Assembly (NCBI RefSeq): GCF_000174015.1
Contig: NZ_ACFE01000005.1
Location: 1-64,000, forward strand
Length of the DNA stretch: 64,000 bases
From: Lancefieldella rimae ATCC 49626
GTDB taxonomy: Bacteria > Actinomycetota > Coriobacteriia > Coriobacteriales > Atopobiaceae
Direction of reading: 5' to 3'
Numbering within the stretch: position 1 is the stretch's first letter; every line of letters begins with the position of its first letter. Under the pieces are notes generated by a model that made no database searches, was not told the DNA's origin, and saw only the letters and a list, made by a program, of their open reading frames with translations. The position numbers were made by a program, and so were the translations under genes. This document shows, piece after piece, positions 47,911 through 57,854 of this stretch.

Positions 47911-50559
47911 CTATATTCCGAGCTTTTGTTTTGCCGCCTCAAGCGCCACATCAATACCCGAGATATCAACGCCGCCGGCCTGAGCCATGTTTGGCCGACC
48001 GCCGCCGCGACCTCCCACCAAGCCGGCAATATCTTTGATAAGAGTGCCGGCGCTAAAGCCTGCGGCTACTGCCGTATCCGTTGCCCCCGCGAGAAGAGCG
48101 ACTTTTTTATCGGGCGTTACGGATGCGATAACGCACGCCACGGGATGGCCGTCTGAGGCATCTCGTATTCCGTCCCAAACAGAACGCAGATCTTTGCCGG
48201 AAAGATCGTCAAGCCTTGTAATGACGCAGCGATAACCATCAAGCTCATGGGCATTATGCAGCGCTTCCGCTATCCGGTTTGAACCGGCGCCAACCGTTGC
48301 CGCCTCTGCTTTTTTATGTGCCTCACGAAGATCGCTCTGCAGCTGTTCAACGCGGGCAGCCACCGCTTCGGGGCGAACCTTTAAGCCGTGTGCAACCATA
48401 TCAAGCTGGACAAGACGCTCGTCTACATAGCTGATAGCGCCCATTGAAGTCACCGCCTCGATACGACGGGAGTTCGCACCAACGGAGCTCTCAGATACGA
48501 TCTTAAAAAGACCAAGCTCAGCAGTGTTTTTCGCATGGGTTCCACCACAAAGTTCCCGAGAAAACGGATGGTCTTCCTCTCCCACCGAAACAACGCGGAC
48601 CACATCACCGTACTTCTCGCCAAAAAGCGCCACCGCACCTGCGGCTTTGGCTTCATCGATGTTCATGATCTGAGTAACAATGGGTTTGGCGGCAAAAATC
48701 TCGGCATTAATCATTCCCTCAATGCGGGCAAGCTCGTCTGAAGTAAGCGCTTCAAAATGCGTGAAATCGAACCGCAAACGATCAGGGGCAACAAGCGATC
48801 CCGCCTGATTCACATGGGAACCAAGTATCAGTTTGAGAGCCGCATCAAGAAGGTGCGTTGCGGTATGGTTGCGACGGATAAGCTCGCGGCGGCCGGTATC
48901 AATCACGGCTATCAGGACATCACCTGTATGAAGCTCTCCCTCTTCTACCTGCCCCACATGCGCAATGAGGTTGCCTTCCTTGTGCTTTGTATCGCTCACT
49001 TGAACAAAAAGATTATCCGCCGAAAGCGTACCGGTATCCCCTACCTGACCGCCCATCTCCGCATAGAATGGCGTACGGTCAAGCACTACCTCAACCTCAT
49101 CGCCTACGGCCGCGCAATCAACTTCTTGCCCGCCTTTTACCAAAGCGACAACCCTACAGCCTTCCAGTTCATTGTGGTTATAACCGTCAAAGACCGTTTC
49201 ATCAAGGCGATCGGAAAGCGCCACCCACACGGACTGCGCTTTGCCCCACGCATCGCGATTGGCACTTGCACGCGCGCGCTGCTTCTGCTCTGCCATTGCA
49301 GCATCAAACTGCGCCTCATTAACGGCGTGTCCCGCACGGGCCGCAATCTCGCGCGTAAGGTCAATGGGAAAACCGTAGGTGTCATGAAGCAGGAAGGCCA
49401 CATCTCCGGAAAGGCACTCATCTCCGGTAAGCTTTTTCAGCTCATCTTCCAGTTTGGATTCACCGGCTTCAAGGGTTGTGCCAAACCGCTCTTCTTCTGC
49501 CGTCAAAATGCCTTCAATAAGTACGCGTTTCTCAACAAGCTCAGAATACGCATCTCCAAGCAGGCGCACGACCTCATTTGCATATTCAGCCATAAATGTT
49601 TTTTGGATGCCCACAAGACGGCCATGATACACCGCATGGCGCAGGAGCCGTCGTAAGATATAGCTACGACCTTCGTTTCCGGGCAGAATTCCGTCGCCAA
49701 TCATAAATGACACCGCACGGCTGTGGTCGGCCAAAATACGGAGACTGCGATCAACCTCTTCGTTTCCGGCTTGATAACGCTTACCCGAAAGCTTCTCACC
49801 AAGCTCAATAAGAGACGTCATAATGTCGCCCTCATAGTTGGAGCCCGCATGCTGCATGATGGCGGCAATACGCTCAAGGCCCATGCCGGTATCAATGTTG
49901 CGGTGCGGGAGCTCCGGCATAGAGCCGTCTTCTTGACGATCGTATTGCGTAAAGACGAGATTCCAAAACTCAAGGTAGCGGTCTCCGTCATCGCCGGGCT
50001 TCTCGCCGGAAAACTCAGGACCTTGATCGAAGTAAATCTCAGAACAAGGGCCACACGGACCCGTTGGACCGGCTGCCCAGAAGTTGTCCTCCTCGCCCAA
50101 ACGAGAAATATGATCTTCGGCAACACCTAACGAGTGCCAAATCTCGGCAGCCTCATCATCATCGGTAAATACCGTAAAATACAGACGATCAAGCGGCAGA
50201 CCAAGATGCTCTGGACTTGAAATGAACTCCATGGCCCATGTACACGCATCTCGTTTGGTATAACCTCCAAACGAGAAATTGCCCAGCATTTCAAAGAAGG
50301 ACAGGTGACGATTATCGCCGATGTTGTCGATATCATTGGTGCGCAAACACTTCTGACATGAAGTGGCACCGATCTCCTTCATCGTTTTAATGCCCTGATA
50401 GTATTCTTTGAACTGATTCATTCCCGCATTGGCGAGAAGAAGCGACGGATCTGAGGGTACCAGCGACGATGAGGGATATACCTTGCATCCCTTTGACTCA
50501 AAGAAGGCAAGGAAATTCTTGCGAATCTCAGCTGTGGTCATGGTCTTGTAATTAGACAT
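47911..50559 (-). CDS. alaS: Alanyl-tRNA synthetase
   Basis: 882-residue class II synthetase. The catalytic core opens with TTAEIRKNFLAFFESKGCKVYPSSSLVP, followed by motif 2 and GRSYILRRLLRHAV. The editing domain has HTATHLLDAALKLILG and FSRELCGGTHAKNTAELG (zinc-binding Cys and His). The DHHA1-like C-terminal domain ends VGGRGGGRPNMAQAGG. It carries three DUS-like copies on the two strands. No T-box is upstream; the AI-2E-family gene lies 16 bp away. Confidence 0.98.
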   Translation of the reverse strand: MSNYKTMTTAEIRKNFLAFFESKGCKVYPSSSLVPSDPSLLLANAGMNQFKEYYQGIKTMKEIGATSCQKCLRTNDIDNIGDNRHLSFFEMLGNFSFGGYTKRDACTWAMEFISSPEHLGLPLDRLYFTVFTDDDEAAEIWHSLGVAEDHISRLGEEDNFWAAGPTGPCGPCSEIYFDQGPEFSGEKPGDDGDRYLEFWNLVFTQYDRQEDGSMPELPHRNIDTGMGLERIAAIMQHAGSNYEGDIMTSLIELGEKLSGKRYQAGNEEVDRSLRILADHSRAVSFMIGDGILPGNEGRSYILRRLLRHAVYHGRLVGIQKTFMAEYANEVVRLLGDAYSELVEKRVLIEGILTAEEERFGTTLEAGESKLEDELKKLTGDECLSGDVAFLLHDTYGFPIDLTREIAARAGHAVNEAQFDAAMAEQKQRARASANRDAWGKAQSVWVALSDRLDETVFDGYNHNELEGCRVVALVKGGQEVDCAAVGDEVEVVLDRTPFYAEMGGQVGDTGTLSADNLFVQVSDTKHKEGNLIAHVGQVEEGELHTGDVLIAVIDTGRRELIRRNHTATHLLDAALKLILGSHVNQAGSLVAPDRLRFDFTHFEALTSDELARIEGMINAEIFAAKPIVTQIMNIDEAKAAGAVALFGEKYGDVVRVVSVGEEDHPFSRELCGGTHAKNTAELGLFKIVSESSVGANSRRIEAVTSMGAISYVDERLVQLDMVAHGLKVRPEAVAARVEQLQSDLREAHKKAEAATVGAGSNRIAEALHNAHELDGYRCVITRLDDLSGKDLRSVWDGIRDASDGHPVACVIASVTPDKKVALLAGATDTAVAAGFSAGTLIKDIAGLVGGRGGGRPNMAQAGGVDISGIDVALEAAKQKLGI

Positions 50560-50575
50560 ATAAAGTGCTCCAGTT

Positions 50576-51988
50576 CTATTTCTCTTTCGGCAAAGACGAC
50601 TTGTTTTCGGCTTCTGAGTCTACCGTACTCGACACTTGTTGGTCGCCTATATTTTCAGGAGTTGAAAATTTTGAAAAAACTTTTGCAATATCTTCGGCGA
50701 TATTGATTGTTTTTTCCGGCTTTTCATCCGCTTCAACACAAACCGCCTCGCTCTTGTCGACCAAGCGCGTGGACTCAAAGAACGAATCGTCATCCAAAGC
50801 ATCAAACGCAGGATGAATATTGCCGTCTGCGTCATGAAACGGCGTACTGTTAAAAAGCGCTCCATCATAGGAGACAATCTGTCTGCCGGTATGCGCCTCG
50901 AAGTAATATACAAAAACTCCTCGAAGAGCTGCGGTGATAGGAATGGCTAAAATTGTTCCCACAATGCCCCCGAGGGCACCGCCAATCATAATGCCTACGA
51001 GAGAAAGCCCCGGGTGCACCTTAACACTTGAGGCCATGACCACAGGAGACAGGACATTGTCGGTTACGTTTTGAGCAACGACAAGAACTAAAAGCGTCCA
51101 AAGCCCGAGCATTGGACTTTGTAATACCGAAAGAATCAACGCAATACCGGCAGAAAAAACAGGGCCAACAACCGGTATGATATGCAAAACACCCACAATG
51201 GTACCGATAAGCCCCGCATAGGGGTTTTGAATACACAAACAACCGACATAGGCAAGTACGCCGTTTGCTATAGACGTCACAATGGTGCTGCGCATATATC
51301 CGCCAACGGAACGGCTTAAAATGGCAAGAAGCAACCTCACTTCATCGTCTCGTTGAGGACCCGCAATGACGGCAAGCTCTCTTACCATAACGGGATAATC
51401 CTTGGCAAGCCAATACGCGAGTACCAGTCCCAAAAAGAAACTCATGAAGTGCTCGCCTAGCGTGGAAATATTGCTCAGGGCATTTGCGGAAAGCCACCGA
51501 AACGCTTCCCCCGCAAACGAAACACCAAGATTGGATGCCTGCAGAATAATTGAATTGACGGTACTGCGAACAGCCGAATTTCCTATGGCGTCATAGGTTA
51601 TCCACGCTTCTTGCACCATATCTTGAATCTGCCTTGCATACAGAGGGGCGTTTCTCAGCAAGATGAGCGATTCGTCTATCAACGGCTGCGCAATTAACGC
51701 AATAAAGCCTACAAGAATAAGCAGCACAACGATAAGCGCAATGAGTGCCGAAAGAGCACGCGGCACCTTCCACGTCTCAAGCTTATTGGTAAGAGGCGCA
51801 CATATAAATGCAACGATTCCACCAATGGCGAGAAGCTCTACCGCTTGACTCACGCTTCCAAGCGCCATAATTACCACAACAAACACACCGGCCATACCGA
51901 GCAAAGCCCACGCAACAATACCACGGCGTCGCCATGCCGATTCATTTACCAAAGGAACGCTGGTAAAGCGCTTGTTTTTACCTTGCAC
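50576..51988 (-). CDS. AI-2E family (PerM/YtqI-type) transporter
   Basis: 470 residues, about eight hydrophobic helices, with the family stretch GVLHIIPVVGPVFSAGIALILSVLQ and VVMASSVKVHPGLSLVGIMIGG. The soluble C-terminal ~100 residues are acidic. Some members export autoinducer-2, others act as Na+(Li+)/H+ antiporters; the substrate here is unknown. It lies 17 bp after the sigma factor gene. Confidence 0.88.
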   Translation of the reverse strand: MQGKNKRFTSVPLVNESAWRRRGIVAWALLGMAGVFVVVIMALGSVSQAVELLAIGGIVAFICAPLTNKLETWKVPRALSALIALIVVLLILVGFIALIAQPLIDESLILLRNAPLYARQIQDMVQEAWITYDAIGNSAVRSTVNSIILQASNLGVSFAGEAFRWLSANALSNISTLGEHFMSFFLGLVLAYWLAKDYPVMVRELAVIAGPQRDDEVRLLLAILSRSVGGYMRSTIVTSIANGVLAYVGCLCIQNPYAGLIGTIVGVLHIIPVVGPVFSAGIALILSVLQSPMLGLWTLLVLVVAQNVTDNVLSPVVMASSVKVHPGLSLVGIMIGGALGGIVGTILAIPITAALRGVFVYYFEAHTGRQIVSYDGALFNSTPFHDADGNIHPAFDALDDDSFFESTRLVDKSEAVCVEADEKPEKTINIAEDIAKVFSKFSTPENIGDQQVSSTVDSEAENKSSLPKEK

Positions 51989-52005
51989 AAGCCTCTCCTC
52001 CGGCC

Positions 52006-52836
52006 CTATCGGGTCACACTTTCAGGATCAATCTTTTCTTGAATGCGTTTGAGCGTACGTCTCAGAAGACGAGATACCTGTACTTGAGAAATGCCGAGTT
52101 TTTCGGCAATTTCAACCTGTGTCAAACCTTCAACAAAACGCATCCGAATAATCTCTTGTTCTCGAGGAGAAAAATCAGCAATGGCATCTTCCAAGACAAT
52201 TCGATCGTCAGATCCGGCAAGCGCTTCGTCTTCAGTAATGTACTGATCAATAATGGAGGGAGCTTCATCGCCGTCAACCGATGATCCTCCACCCTCAAGA
52301 GGAACCGAGCTATACGCACCTGAAGACTCCATCGCCTCAAGTACCTCATCGACGGAAACCCCAAGTTTTTTGGCAATCTCCTCAATGGAGGGACTGCGTT
52401 GAAGCTCTGTCGTAAGCTCATCAGTTATTTGGTTCACTTTTGCAGACAACTCTTGCAGGCGACGAGGAACCCGAACAGACCAGCCCTTATCGCGGAAATG
52501 ACGTTTGATCTCTCCCATAATGGTAGGTGTGGCATACGTAGTAAACTCAAGACCTCTTGAAGGATCAAAGCGGTCAATTGCTTTGATAAGACCGATTGTT
52601 CCAACTTGAATCAAATCATCAAGCGGCTCGCCACGGTTTTTGAATTTTGAAGCCAAAAAGCGCACGAGATTAAGATGGCTCACAATAAGCTGATCTCTTA
52701 CCTCGGAATCATGTGTCTCTTGATACTGCGCGAAGAGCTTGCGCGTACGGTCTTTATCCCATGCAGGAGTGCCCCTGGAAATCCTACGTGCCGCCCTGCG
52801 TGCCGCTTTTTGTTTGGCAGCATCGTTATCCGGCAT
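52006..52836 (-). CDS. SigB/SigF-type alternative sigma factor
   Basis: 276 residues with sigma-70 regions 2 (HLNLVRFLASKFKNRGEPLDDLIQVGTIGLIKAIDRFDPSRGLEFTTYA spread over residues ~50-105), 3 (GEIKRHFRDKGWSVRVPRRLQEL) and 4 (LTQVEIAEKLGISQVQVSRLLRRTLKRI). This matches the SigB/SigF general-stress class, normally held by an RsbW-type anti-sigma factor. It overlaps the rsbW-like gene by 11 bp. Confidence 0.92.
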   Translation of the reverse strand: MPDNDAAKQKAARRAARRISRGTPAWDKDRTRKLFAQYQETHDSEVRDQLIVSHLNLVRFLASKFKNRGEPLDDLIQVGTIGLIKAIDRFDPSRGLEFTTYATPTIMGEIKRHFRDKGWSVRVPRRLQELSAKVNQITDELTTELQRSPSIEEIAKKLGVSVDEVLEAMESSGAYSSVPLEGGGSSVDGDEAPSIIDQYITEDEALAGSDDRIVLEDAIADFSPREQEIIRMRFVEGLTQVEIAEKLGISQVQVSRLLRRTLKRIQEKIDPESVTR

Positions 52837-53215
52837 AAGGTCCGCCTGTCACCTTAAGAAGGTGGAGTGTATAGCCTTCATCGTCAAGAGAAAAATCGTC
52901 ACAAATTGCCGAAAGAAGTAACTCGACAAGCTCCAAAGGCTGACCCTCAGCCACATCTCCACAATCCTCGGGATCCTTCTCGCCAAGGCTAAAGTCCATG
53001 GCTATGGAGCCATCTTGGAGAGTAAATATAACTTCAACGTTTTCTGGCTGCGTGCCACAGGCATACACAAACCCTTCCTCAGCAGCCATGCGGATATCTT
53101 CAAGCTCATCGACGTTCATACCCACAAGAACCGCTAAATTTGCGGCAGTCATACGAACCGAGCGAGCAAAGGTACCATCAGCTGGAACCGTAAGGGTTAC
53201 GACCTTTTGATTCAT
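52826..53215 (-). CDS. RsbW-like anti-sigma factor with degraded ATP site
   Basis: 129 residues in the HATPase_c_2 family by context and layout (MNQKVVTLTVPADGTFARSVRMTAANLAVLVG; IRMAAEEGFVYACG). The N-box expected as SExxTNAV reads EEGFVYAC, with Tyr51 where the Mg-binding Asn should be. No DxGxGF G1-box is seen; the matching stretch reads MDFSLGEKDPED. It probably binds the adjacent sigma factor but may lack kinase activity. No RsbV-type antagonist gene is nearby. ATG 53215 is chosen; GTG 53224 is possible. Confidence 0.72.
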   Translation of the reverse strand: MNQKVVTLTVPADGTFARSVRMTAANLAVLVGMNVDELEDIRMAAEEGFVYACGTQPENVEVIFTLQDGSIAMDFSLGEKDPEDCGDVAEGQPLELVELLLSAICDDFSLDDEGYTLHLLKVTGGPYAG

Positions 53216-53223
53216 CCCCACCA

Positions 53224-53871
53224 CTACTCTTTATCTTTTGACGGCTTGGTATCCTGTGTGGTGTTTACCACAAAAGAGGATTTTGTTCCTTTAGCCTCAT
53301 CACCATAGTCAACATATGCAGGGCCGTCATGCTTTGGCTTTGGAGATGTTCTCTCTTGAGATAGCAAAGGAAGCTCTTCCAAAACTTCATCCGTTCCTTC
53401 TCTTGCTTCTTTTGAAGCACCGTGAAGGCGAGCCTGAGCGGCAGCGGCAAGCTTTGAGGGATTTACCACAGAGCCAATACCGCTTCCGAGCTTAGAGACG
53501 GAATCGACGACACCGCTTACTGCATCGGAGGCGGCTTTGCTTACGGTTGCCGTTACTGCCGATGCGGCTCCTGACACCGCGGCAACGTCTCCTAAAACCA
53601 CATTAAGGCTCTCAAGAGAGGTATTAGCGCTGTCAACGGTAGTATCGACCTTTTCCATAAGAGCGGGAATCTGCTTGATTGTGGGATCAAGATCATCCAT
53701 CATGCCATCAAGCTTGGCTATGATGGGCTGCGCCTGCTCGATAGTCTGATTAGCCGAAACGGTTACCTCTTCAATCGACTTGCGTGCCGAACGCACCGTC
53801 AAGGCAATTTCAACTACCGCCCAAATACCGGCGATTACCAAAAGTATCAGTACGATATCTATGTAATTCAT
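53224..53871 (-). CDS. DUF948 membrane-anchored protein
   Basis: 215 residues. One N-terminal membrane helix (IDIVLILLVIAGIWAVVEIALTV), then a long helical domain with repeated polar heptads (DUF948), a Ser/Ala/Val-rich middle and a polar tail. Family members are often near stress or cell-envelope genes; no function is established. ATG 53871 follows GGAGAGG by 7 bases. It lies just upstream of the anti-sigma gene, so a link to the sigma module is possible. Confidence 0.8.
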   Translation of the reverse strand: MNYIDIVLILLVIAGIWAVVEIALTVRSARKSIEEVTVSANQTIEQAQPIIAKLDGMMDDLDPTIKQIPALMEKVDTTVDSANTSLESLNVVLGDVAAVSGAASAVTATVSKAASDAVSGVVDSVSKLGSGIGSVVNPSKLAAAAQARLHGASKEAREGTDEVLEELPLLSQERTSPKPKHDGPAYVDYGDEAKGTKSSFVVNTTQDTKPSKDKE

Positions 53872-53948
53872 TGAGTACCTCTCCTTACAGACGATGCAGT
53901 ACCACGGGGCAAGCAATCAGTGACAGTTCCTATTCTACCCATCTCAAA

Positions 53949-55346
53949 CTACTTTGACCCTTTGGGCTTGGATTTTTTGTTTGTTTGTGAAGATGTTGTT
54001 TCCCCTCTGTCGCGGGCAATGGCCTCAAGCCTCCACGCCTCCCAACCTCGATCAGACGGCGAGAAGAACGCGCCACGGGAAAGACCTTTGGGCAAGTAGC
54101 GCTGCTCGACCCATCCTCCTGGGTAATTGTGGGGGTACAGATAAGCTCCATACTCATCCGAACCGGGCCTGTGACGATCTCGCAAATACGGAGGAACCTC
54201 ACGGCGAGGACCTTTTCGCACTTCTGCCAAAGCAGCATCAATGCCTGCTTCAGCGGCATTTGATTTGGGAGCCAGTGCCATATAGAGTACCGCCTGAGCA
54301 AGATTGATGCGGCACTCCGGATATCCGATGACTTCTGCCGACCGAAACGCCGCCTCGGCAATAAGCAAGGCCTCCGGATCGGCGTTACCGATATCTTCGG
54401 ATGCCAAAATCATAATACGGCGAGCAATAAACTTAGGATCTTCTCCGGCATCAATCATACGCGCAAGCCAATAAAGAGCAGCGTCAGGATCGGATCCTCT
54501 CATGGACTTGATAAAAGCAGAGATAACGTCATAGTGCATATCACCCGCCTTATCATAAGGCAGGCCGCGGCGAGGATTTGCCTCCAAAACATGCTGCAAC
54601 GTAATAACAATGGGTTCTTTTTGACCCACATCCTTTTGGTCTGCATCTTTTGTCTCGGTATTTTCAGCCGGAGACGCCATCTGGCTTGCAAGCTCAAGAG
54701 ACGTGAGGGCCGCTCTTGCATCGCCGCCCGCAAGGGTAACAATCTCTTGCAGAGCATCGGGGTTAAGCGTATACGCGCCCGCAAGACCATCAGAACTTTC
54801 ACATGCACGCTCAATCAGATGAGAAATGGCTTCATCATCAAGCGGATAGAGCTCCACGACGCGAGAGCGTGAAATCAGTGCGCTATTGACCTCAAAATAC
54901 GGATTTTCCGTAGTGGCACCGATAAGCACTACCGTACGATCTTCCACTGCATGGAGCAGAGCATCTTGCTGAGAGCGATTAAATCGATGGATCTCGTCAA
55001 TAAATAGAATCGTACGCGTTCCTGCGGTAAGAAGACGAGACTCGGCAGCTTCTATTTCACGACGCAAGTCTTTTACCGTACCCGTAATTGCCGAAACCTC
55101 AACAAACGCCGCATGGGTGCTGTTTGCAATAATATGCGCGAGCGTTGTCTTTCCGGTACCCGCAGGCCCATAGAGCAACACAGAAGAAAGGGTATCGTGC
55201 TCAATGGCGCGACGCAGCCATGAACCCTCGCCCACCGCCTGCGTCTGTCCCACATACCCCTCAAGTGTCTGGGGCCTCATGCGGGCGGCAAGGGGCGCAT
55301 TTGCGTGCTTGGCAGCACGATGTATGCCTGAAAACAATGTATCCAT
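53949..55346 (-). CDS. rarA: Replication-associated recombination protein RarA (MgsA)
   Basis: 465-residue AAA+ ATPase acting at stalled forks. Walker A GPAGTGKTTLAHIIA, Walker B LFIDEIHRFNRSQQD, sensor 1 GATTENPYFEVN, and the family C-terminus with RGSDPDAALYWLARMIDAGEDP and APKSNAAEAGIDAAL. Full length. One DUS-like copy lies antisense near its 3' end (54058-54066). Confidence 0.95.
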   Translation of the reverse strand: MDTLFSGIHRAAKHANAPLAARMRPQTLEGYVGQTQAVGEGSWLRRAIEHDTLSSVLLYGPAGTGKTTLAHIIANSTHAAFVEVSAITGTVKDLRREIEAAESRLLTAGTRTILFIDEIHRFNRSQQDALLHAVEDRTVVLIGATTENPYFEVNSALISRSRVVELYPLDDEAISHLIERACESSDGLAGAYTLNPDALQEIVTLAGGDARAALTSLELASQMASPAENTETKDADQKDVGQKEPIVITLQHVLEANPRRGLPYDKAGDMHYDVISAFIKSMRGSDPDAALYWLARMIDAGEDPKFIARRIMILASEDIGNADPEALLIAEAAFRSAEVIGYPECRINLAQAVLYMALAPKSNAAEAGIDAALAEVRKGPRREVPPYLRDRHRPGSDEYGAYLYPHNYPGGWVEQRYLPKGLSRGAFFSPSDRGWEAWRLEAIARDRGETTSSQTNKKSKPKGSK

Positions 55347-55387
55347 ACATCTATTGTAACGAACCGACTGCCAAGAGACACCTGCAC

Positions 55388-56629
55388 TTACACATAAACC
55401 CCATCCTCAAAATAAGACCTTTGAGGAAACAGCTTGCGAGCTTCCGGAAAGAGAGCTTCACAGGTTGCTACAAAGTAATCATCAGTCATTGCAGAGATGA
55501 AATCTACCACGACACGATGGGGGTCCTGTTCCCAATCATAGGTATTGCCGTAATAGGAAAGATGTTTCTGGAGTGGCTCTATATGATGCTTAAAAAGAGC
55601 GTGTGACGTATTTCCTGAGGCAAGAACAGAAAGCTCATAGTCATAAAGCCTGGCAAAAAGGTCTTTAATATCCTCAGAAAAATCTCCATTGGCCTCCGCT
55701 GAACCATAGATCTTCTGATAATTCTCACGTTTAGCACGCTTCATCTCTTGAAATGCCGCTTCACTCATTGAGATGCGGTTCTTACCAAAACTGTGCTCAA
55801 TAATATCCGCCGTAAAGGCAGAAAGAGCCCACGTATTATACGCACCACCAAGACCGTCATCAAAGGACTTTTCAGTGGCTGCGCCGGCACGAATGGCATC
55901 TTGGCGATCTTTTCCCACATACGCAATGATATCTGAGATGCGCACCACACAGCCTTCAAGCGTCATAGGCCGCAGATGACCAATGGTCTGATCTCCCCTT
56001 ACCCAGCAATCTTCAACAATCCGATCAAATTCTTCAAACGAGCCGAGATTGCTCATTTCCAAAATCTGCTGTTCGAACTCACCGTTATGACAAATGACCC
56101 CATCAAGCGTCTGCAAAGAAAGATTTCTCTTGTAGAGCCCATCGAGTACGCGCACGCTCTGGACGTTATGGAAAAACCAACGCCCCGTGTGTTTTTGATA
56201 CACGTCATTTAAGAAATACTCACCCGCATGACCAAAGGGAGTATGTCCAACATCATGACCGAGGGCAATGGCTTCAATGAGATCGAGATTAAGCCCAAGA
56301 GCTCGTCCGATATCACGCGCTATGCGGCCAACAAGCTGTTCATGTAAGCCGCGTCTCGTAATGTCGTCATGGGAGCGAAACGAAAATACCTGCGTTTTTC
56401 CGTTCAGTCGATTGTATGCCGGCGTATGCAGGATTTTCTCGGTATCGCGCACAAAAGCAGGCCTGAGCGCACTGTCTGTATCGCGCGACATATCACGACG
56501 TACTATAGCCTCCTCCCGACACGCAAACGGGCTCAACGTACCCGAATTCACCTGGGCCGCAATTTCTTTCTCAAGCTCTTTTGATACGGACCCTGTAAGC
56601 GTTGGAGCAAGGGTGTTCATGCGTATCAT
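55388..56629 (-). CDS. dGTPase-like HD-domain phosphohydrolase
   Basis: 413 residues with the Dgt layout: ILHTPAYNRLNGKTQVF, the first His in HDDITRRGLHEQLVGRIA, the HD motif ALGHDVGHTPFGHAGE, and VVRISDIIAYVGKD with the last Asp. It likely hydrolyses dGTP or other dNTPs to nucleoside and triphosphate, as an auxiliary triphosphohydrolase. ATG 56629 is placed 5 bases after GGAGG; ATG 56620 is possible. Confidence 0.88.
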   Translation of the reverse strand: MIRMNTLAPTLTGSVSKELEKEIAAQVNSGTLSPFACREEAIVRRDMSRDTDSALRPAFVRDTEKILHTPAYNRLNGKTQVFSFRSHDDITRRGLHEQLVGRIARDIGRALGLNLDLIEAIALGHDVGHTPFGHAGEYFLNDVYQKHTGRWFFHNVQSVRVLDGLYKRNLSLQTLDGVICHNGEFEQQILEMSNLGSFEEFDRIVEDCWVRGDQTIGHLRPMTLEGCVVRISDIIAYVGKDRQDAIRAGAATEKSFDDGLGGAYNTWALSAFTADIIEHSFGKNRISMSEAAFQEMKRAKRENYQKIYGSAEANGDFSEDIKDLFARLYDYELSVLASGNTSHALFKHHIEPLQKHLSYYGNTYDWEQDPHRVVVDFISAMTDDYFVATCEALFPEARKLFPQRSYFEDGVYV

Positions 56630-56684
56630 GTACGCCTCCAATCCTTAATTTTGAAACTATGATAAAGGTGTGTCCGGACACAAA

Positions 56685-57824
56685 TTAAAACCGCTCGAAA
56701 GTCTTGGAAACTTCTTTGAGAGCATCTGCAAGACGAGATGCTATCTGAGTGGCTCCGTGTACATTGGGATGGTCATCGTCCGCAAAGAGTTTGGGGTTTG
56801 CGTCAATCAGATCCGCTCCACGAATGACTTCAATATGCTCGGATCTCGCCGATTCAAAAATAAAATCCTCTACGTCAGAAAAACAAGAAAGAGGATGCGT
56901 GGGATACCGTGTTTCAAAGTGAGGAAATGGTGTTATTGCAATGATTCGGGAGTTTTTATATTCTTGTGCAACTTCATGCAATGTCCGCCTGATATCCTGC
57001 TTTACCTGCCCTTTATTGGTTTTTTCAAAACGATAATTTGAACCCAAGGCTACAATTACAAGCTCTATATCCCAAGCCACATTTGGCTTCTCAATCACTT
57101 CTGCCTGAAAGATTTGTCCGCCAATGCTTTGATTACACAGACTGAGTTTGAGTTTATGCGCAAGCTGTGCGGGCCACGTCCGAGTCGGGCTTCCCGCCAC
57201 AAAACCTTGGGCGATAGAATCTCCTATGACTACCAGTCCTTTTTGTGCCTCTACTGGCGAGAAGAACGATCCGTCTCCAAAAAGGGTTCGGACCAAAACA
57301 CCTGTCAGACAAGGAAACCATATCCGTACCTGATGAACCTCACCAAACCCCGGAAGCCGCGGCGTCCCTTTTGTATCTTCTTGGTCCTCTACGCTAAAAC
57401 GCAAAACATCGGGCTCTCCAAAAGAGAGTCGTGAGGTCTTGTTCTCATTGTCTATCGAAATAGGTACCAGGACCGTTTGCTTCTTATCGACACTAACGGC
57501 CAAGGAATCCTGTATGCCTGAAGGTACCTGACGCAGTACCGCTTGGGTGCCTTGCGGCGGTTTTTCTACCAAGAGCTCAAGCGCAATATGTTGAGAGTCG
57601 GTTGTAAAAGAAAGCAAAACACCGGACGTGCATCGCGCCATTTGGCGATAGAGTCCGGGATGCCAAGCCAGACAACTGCCAAGAGCGCGCATTTGACTTT
57701 TGGAAAATCGCTCGGGGTGAACCCAGCCATCCGCAAGCTCTTCACAGCACAAAGCACCCTGTAAAAAGCGGGCAGCAGGACAAGCAAGTGAATACCCTGA
57801 TATGTCCTGCCGCAGTTTTGACAT
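56685..57824 (-). CDS. SGNH/GDSL-family hydrolase
   Basis: 379 residues. An N-terminal ~190-residue domain of mostly beta character, without a signal peptide, precedes an SGNH hydrolase domain. That domain has block I VVIGDSIAQGF (Ser), block III-like VALGSNYRF (Asn) and block V DDDHPNVHGATQIA (Asp, His). Related proteins deacetylate carbohydrates or esters. ATG 57824 follows AAGGAAG. It lies 30 bp after the KdgT-type permease, hinting at a shared carbohydrate role. Confidence 0.8.
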   Translation of the reverse strand: MSKLRQDISGYSLACPAARFLQGALCCEELADGWVHPERFSKSQMRALGSCLAWHPGLYRQMARCTSGVLLSFTTDSQHIALELLVEKPPQGTQAVLRQVPSGIQDSLAVSVDKKQTVLVPISIDNENKTSRLSFGEPDVLRFSVEDQEDTKGTPRLPGFGEVHQVRIWFPCLTGVLVRTLFGDGSFFSPVEAQKGLVVIGDSIAQGFVAGSPTRTWPAQLAHKLKLSLCNQSIGGQIFQAEVIEKPNVAWDIELVIVALGSNYRFEKTNKGQVKQDIRRTLHEVAQEYKNSRIIAITPFPHFETRYPTHPLSCFSDVEDFIFESARSEHIEVIRGADLIDANPKLFADDDHPNVHGATQIASRLADALKEVSKTFERF

Positions 57825-57854
57825 CCGCTTCCTTATCGTCACGCCACCCATAAC

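Noticed and set aside
48757-49656. 299-codon plus-strand frame
   Set aside because: Antisense to alaS; no domain and no ribosome site.
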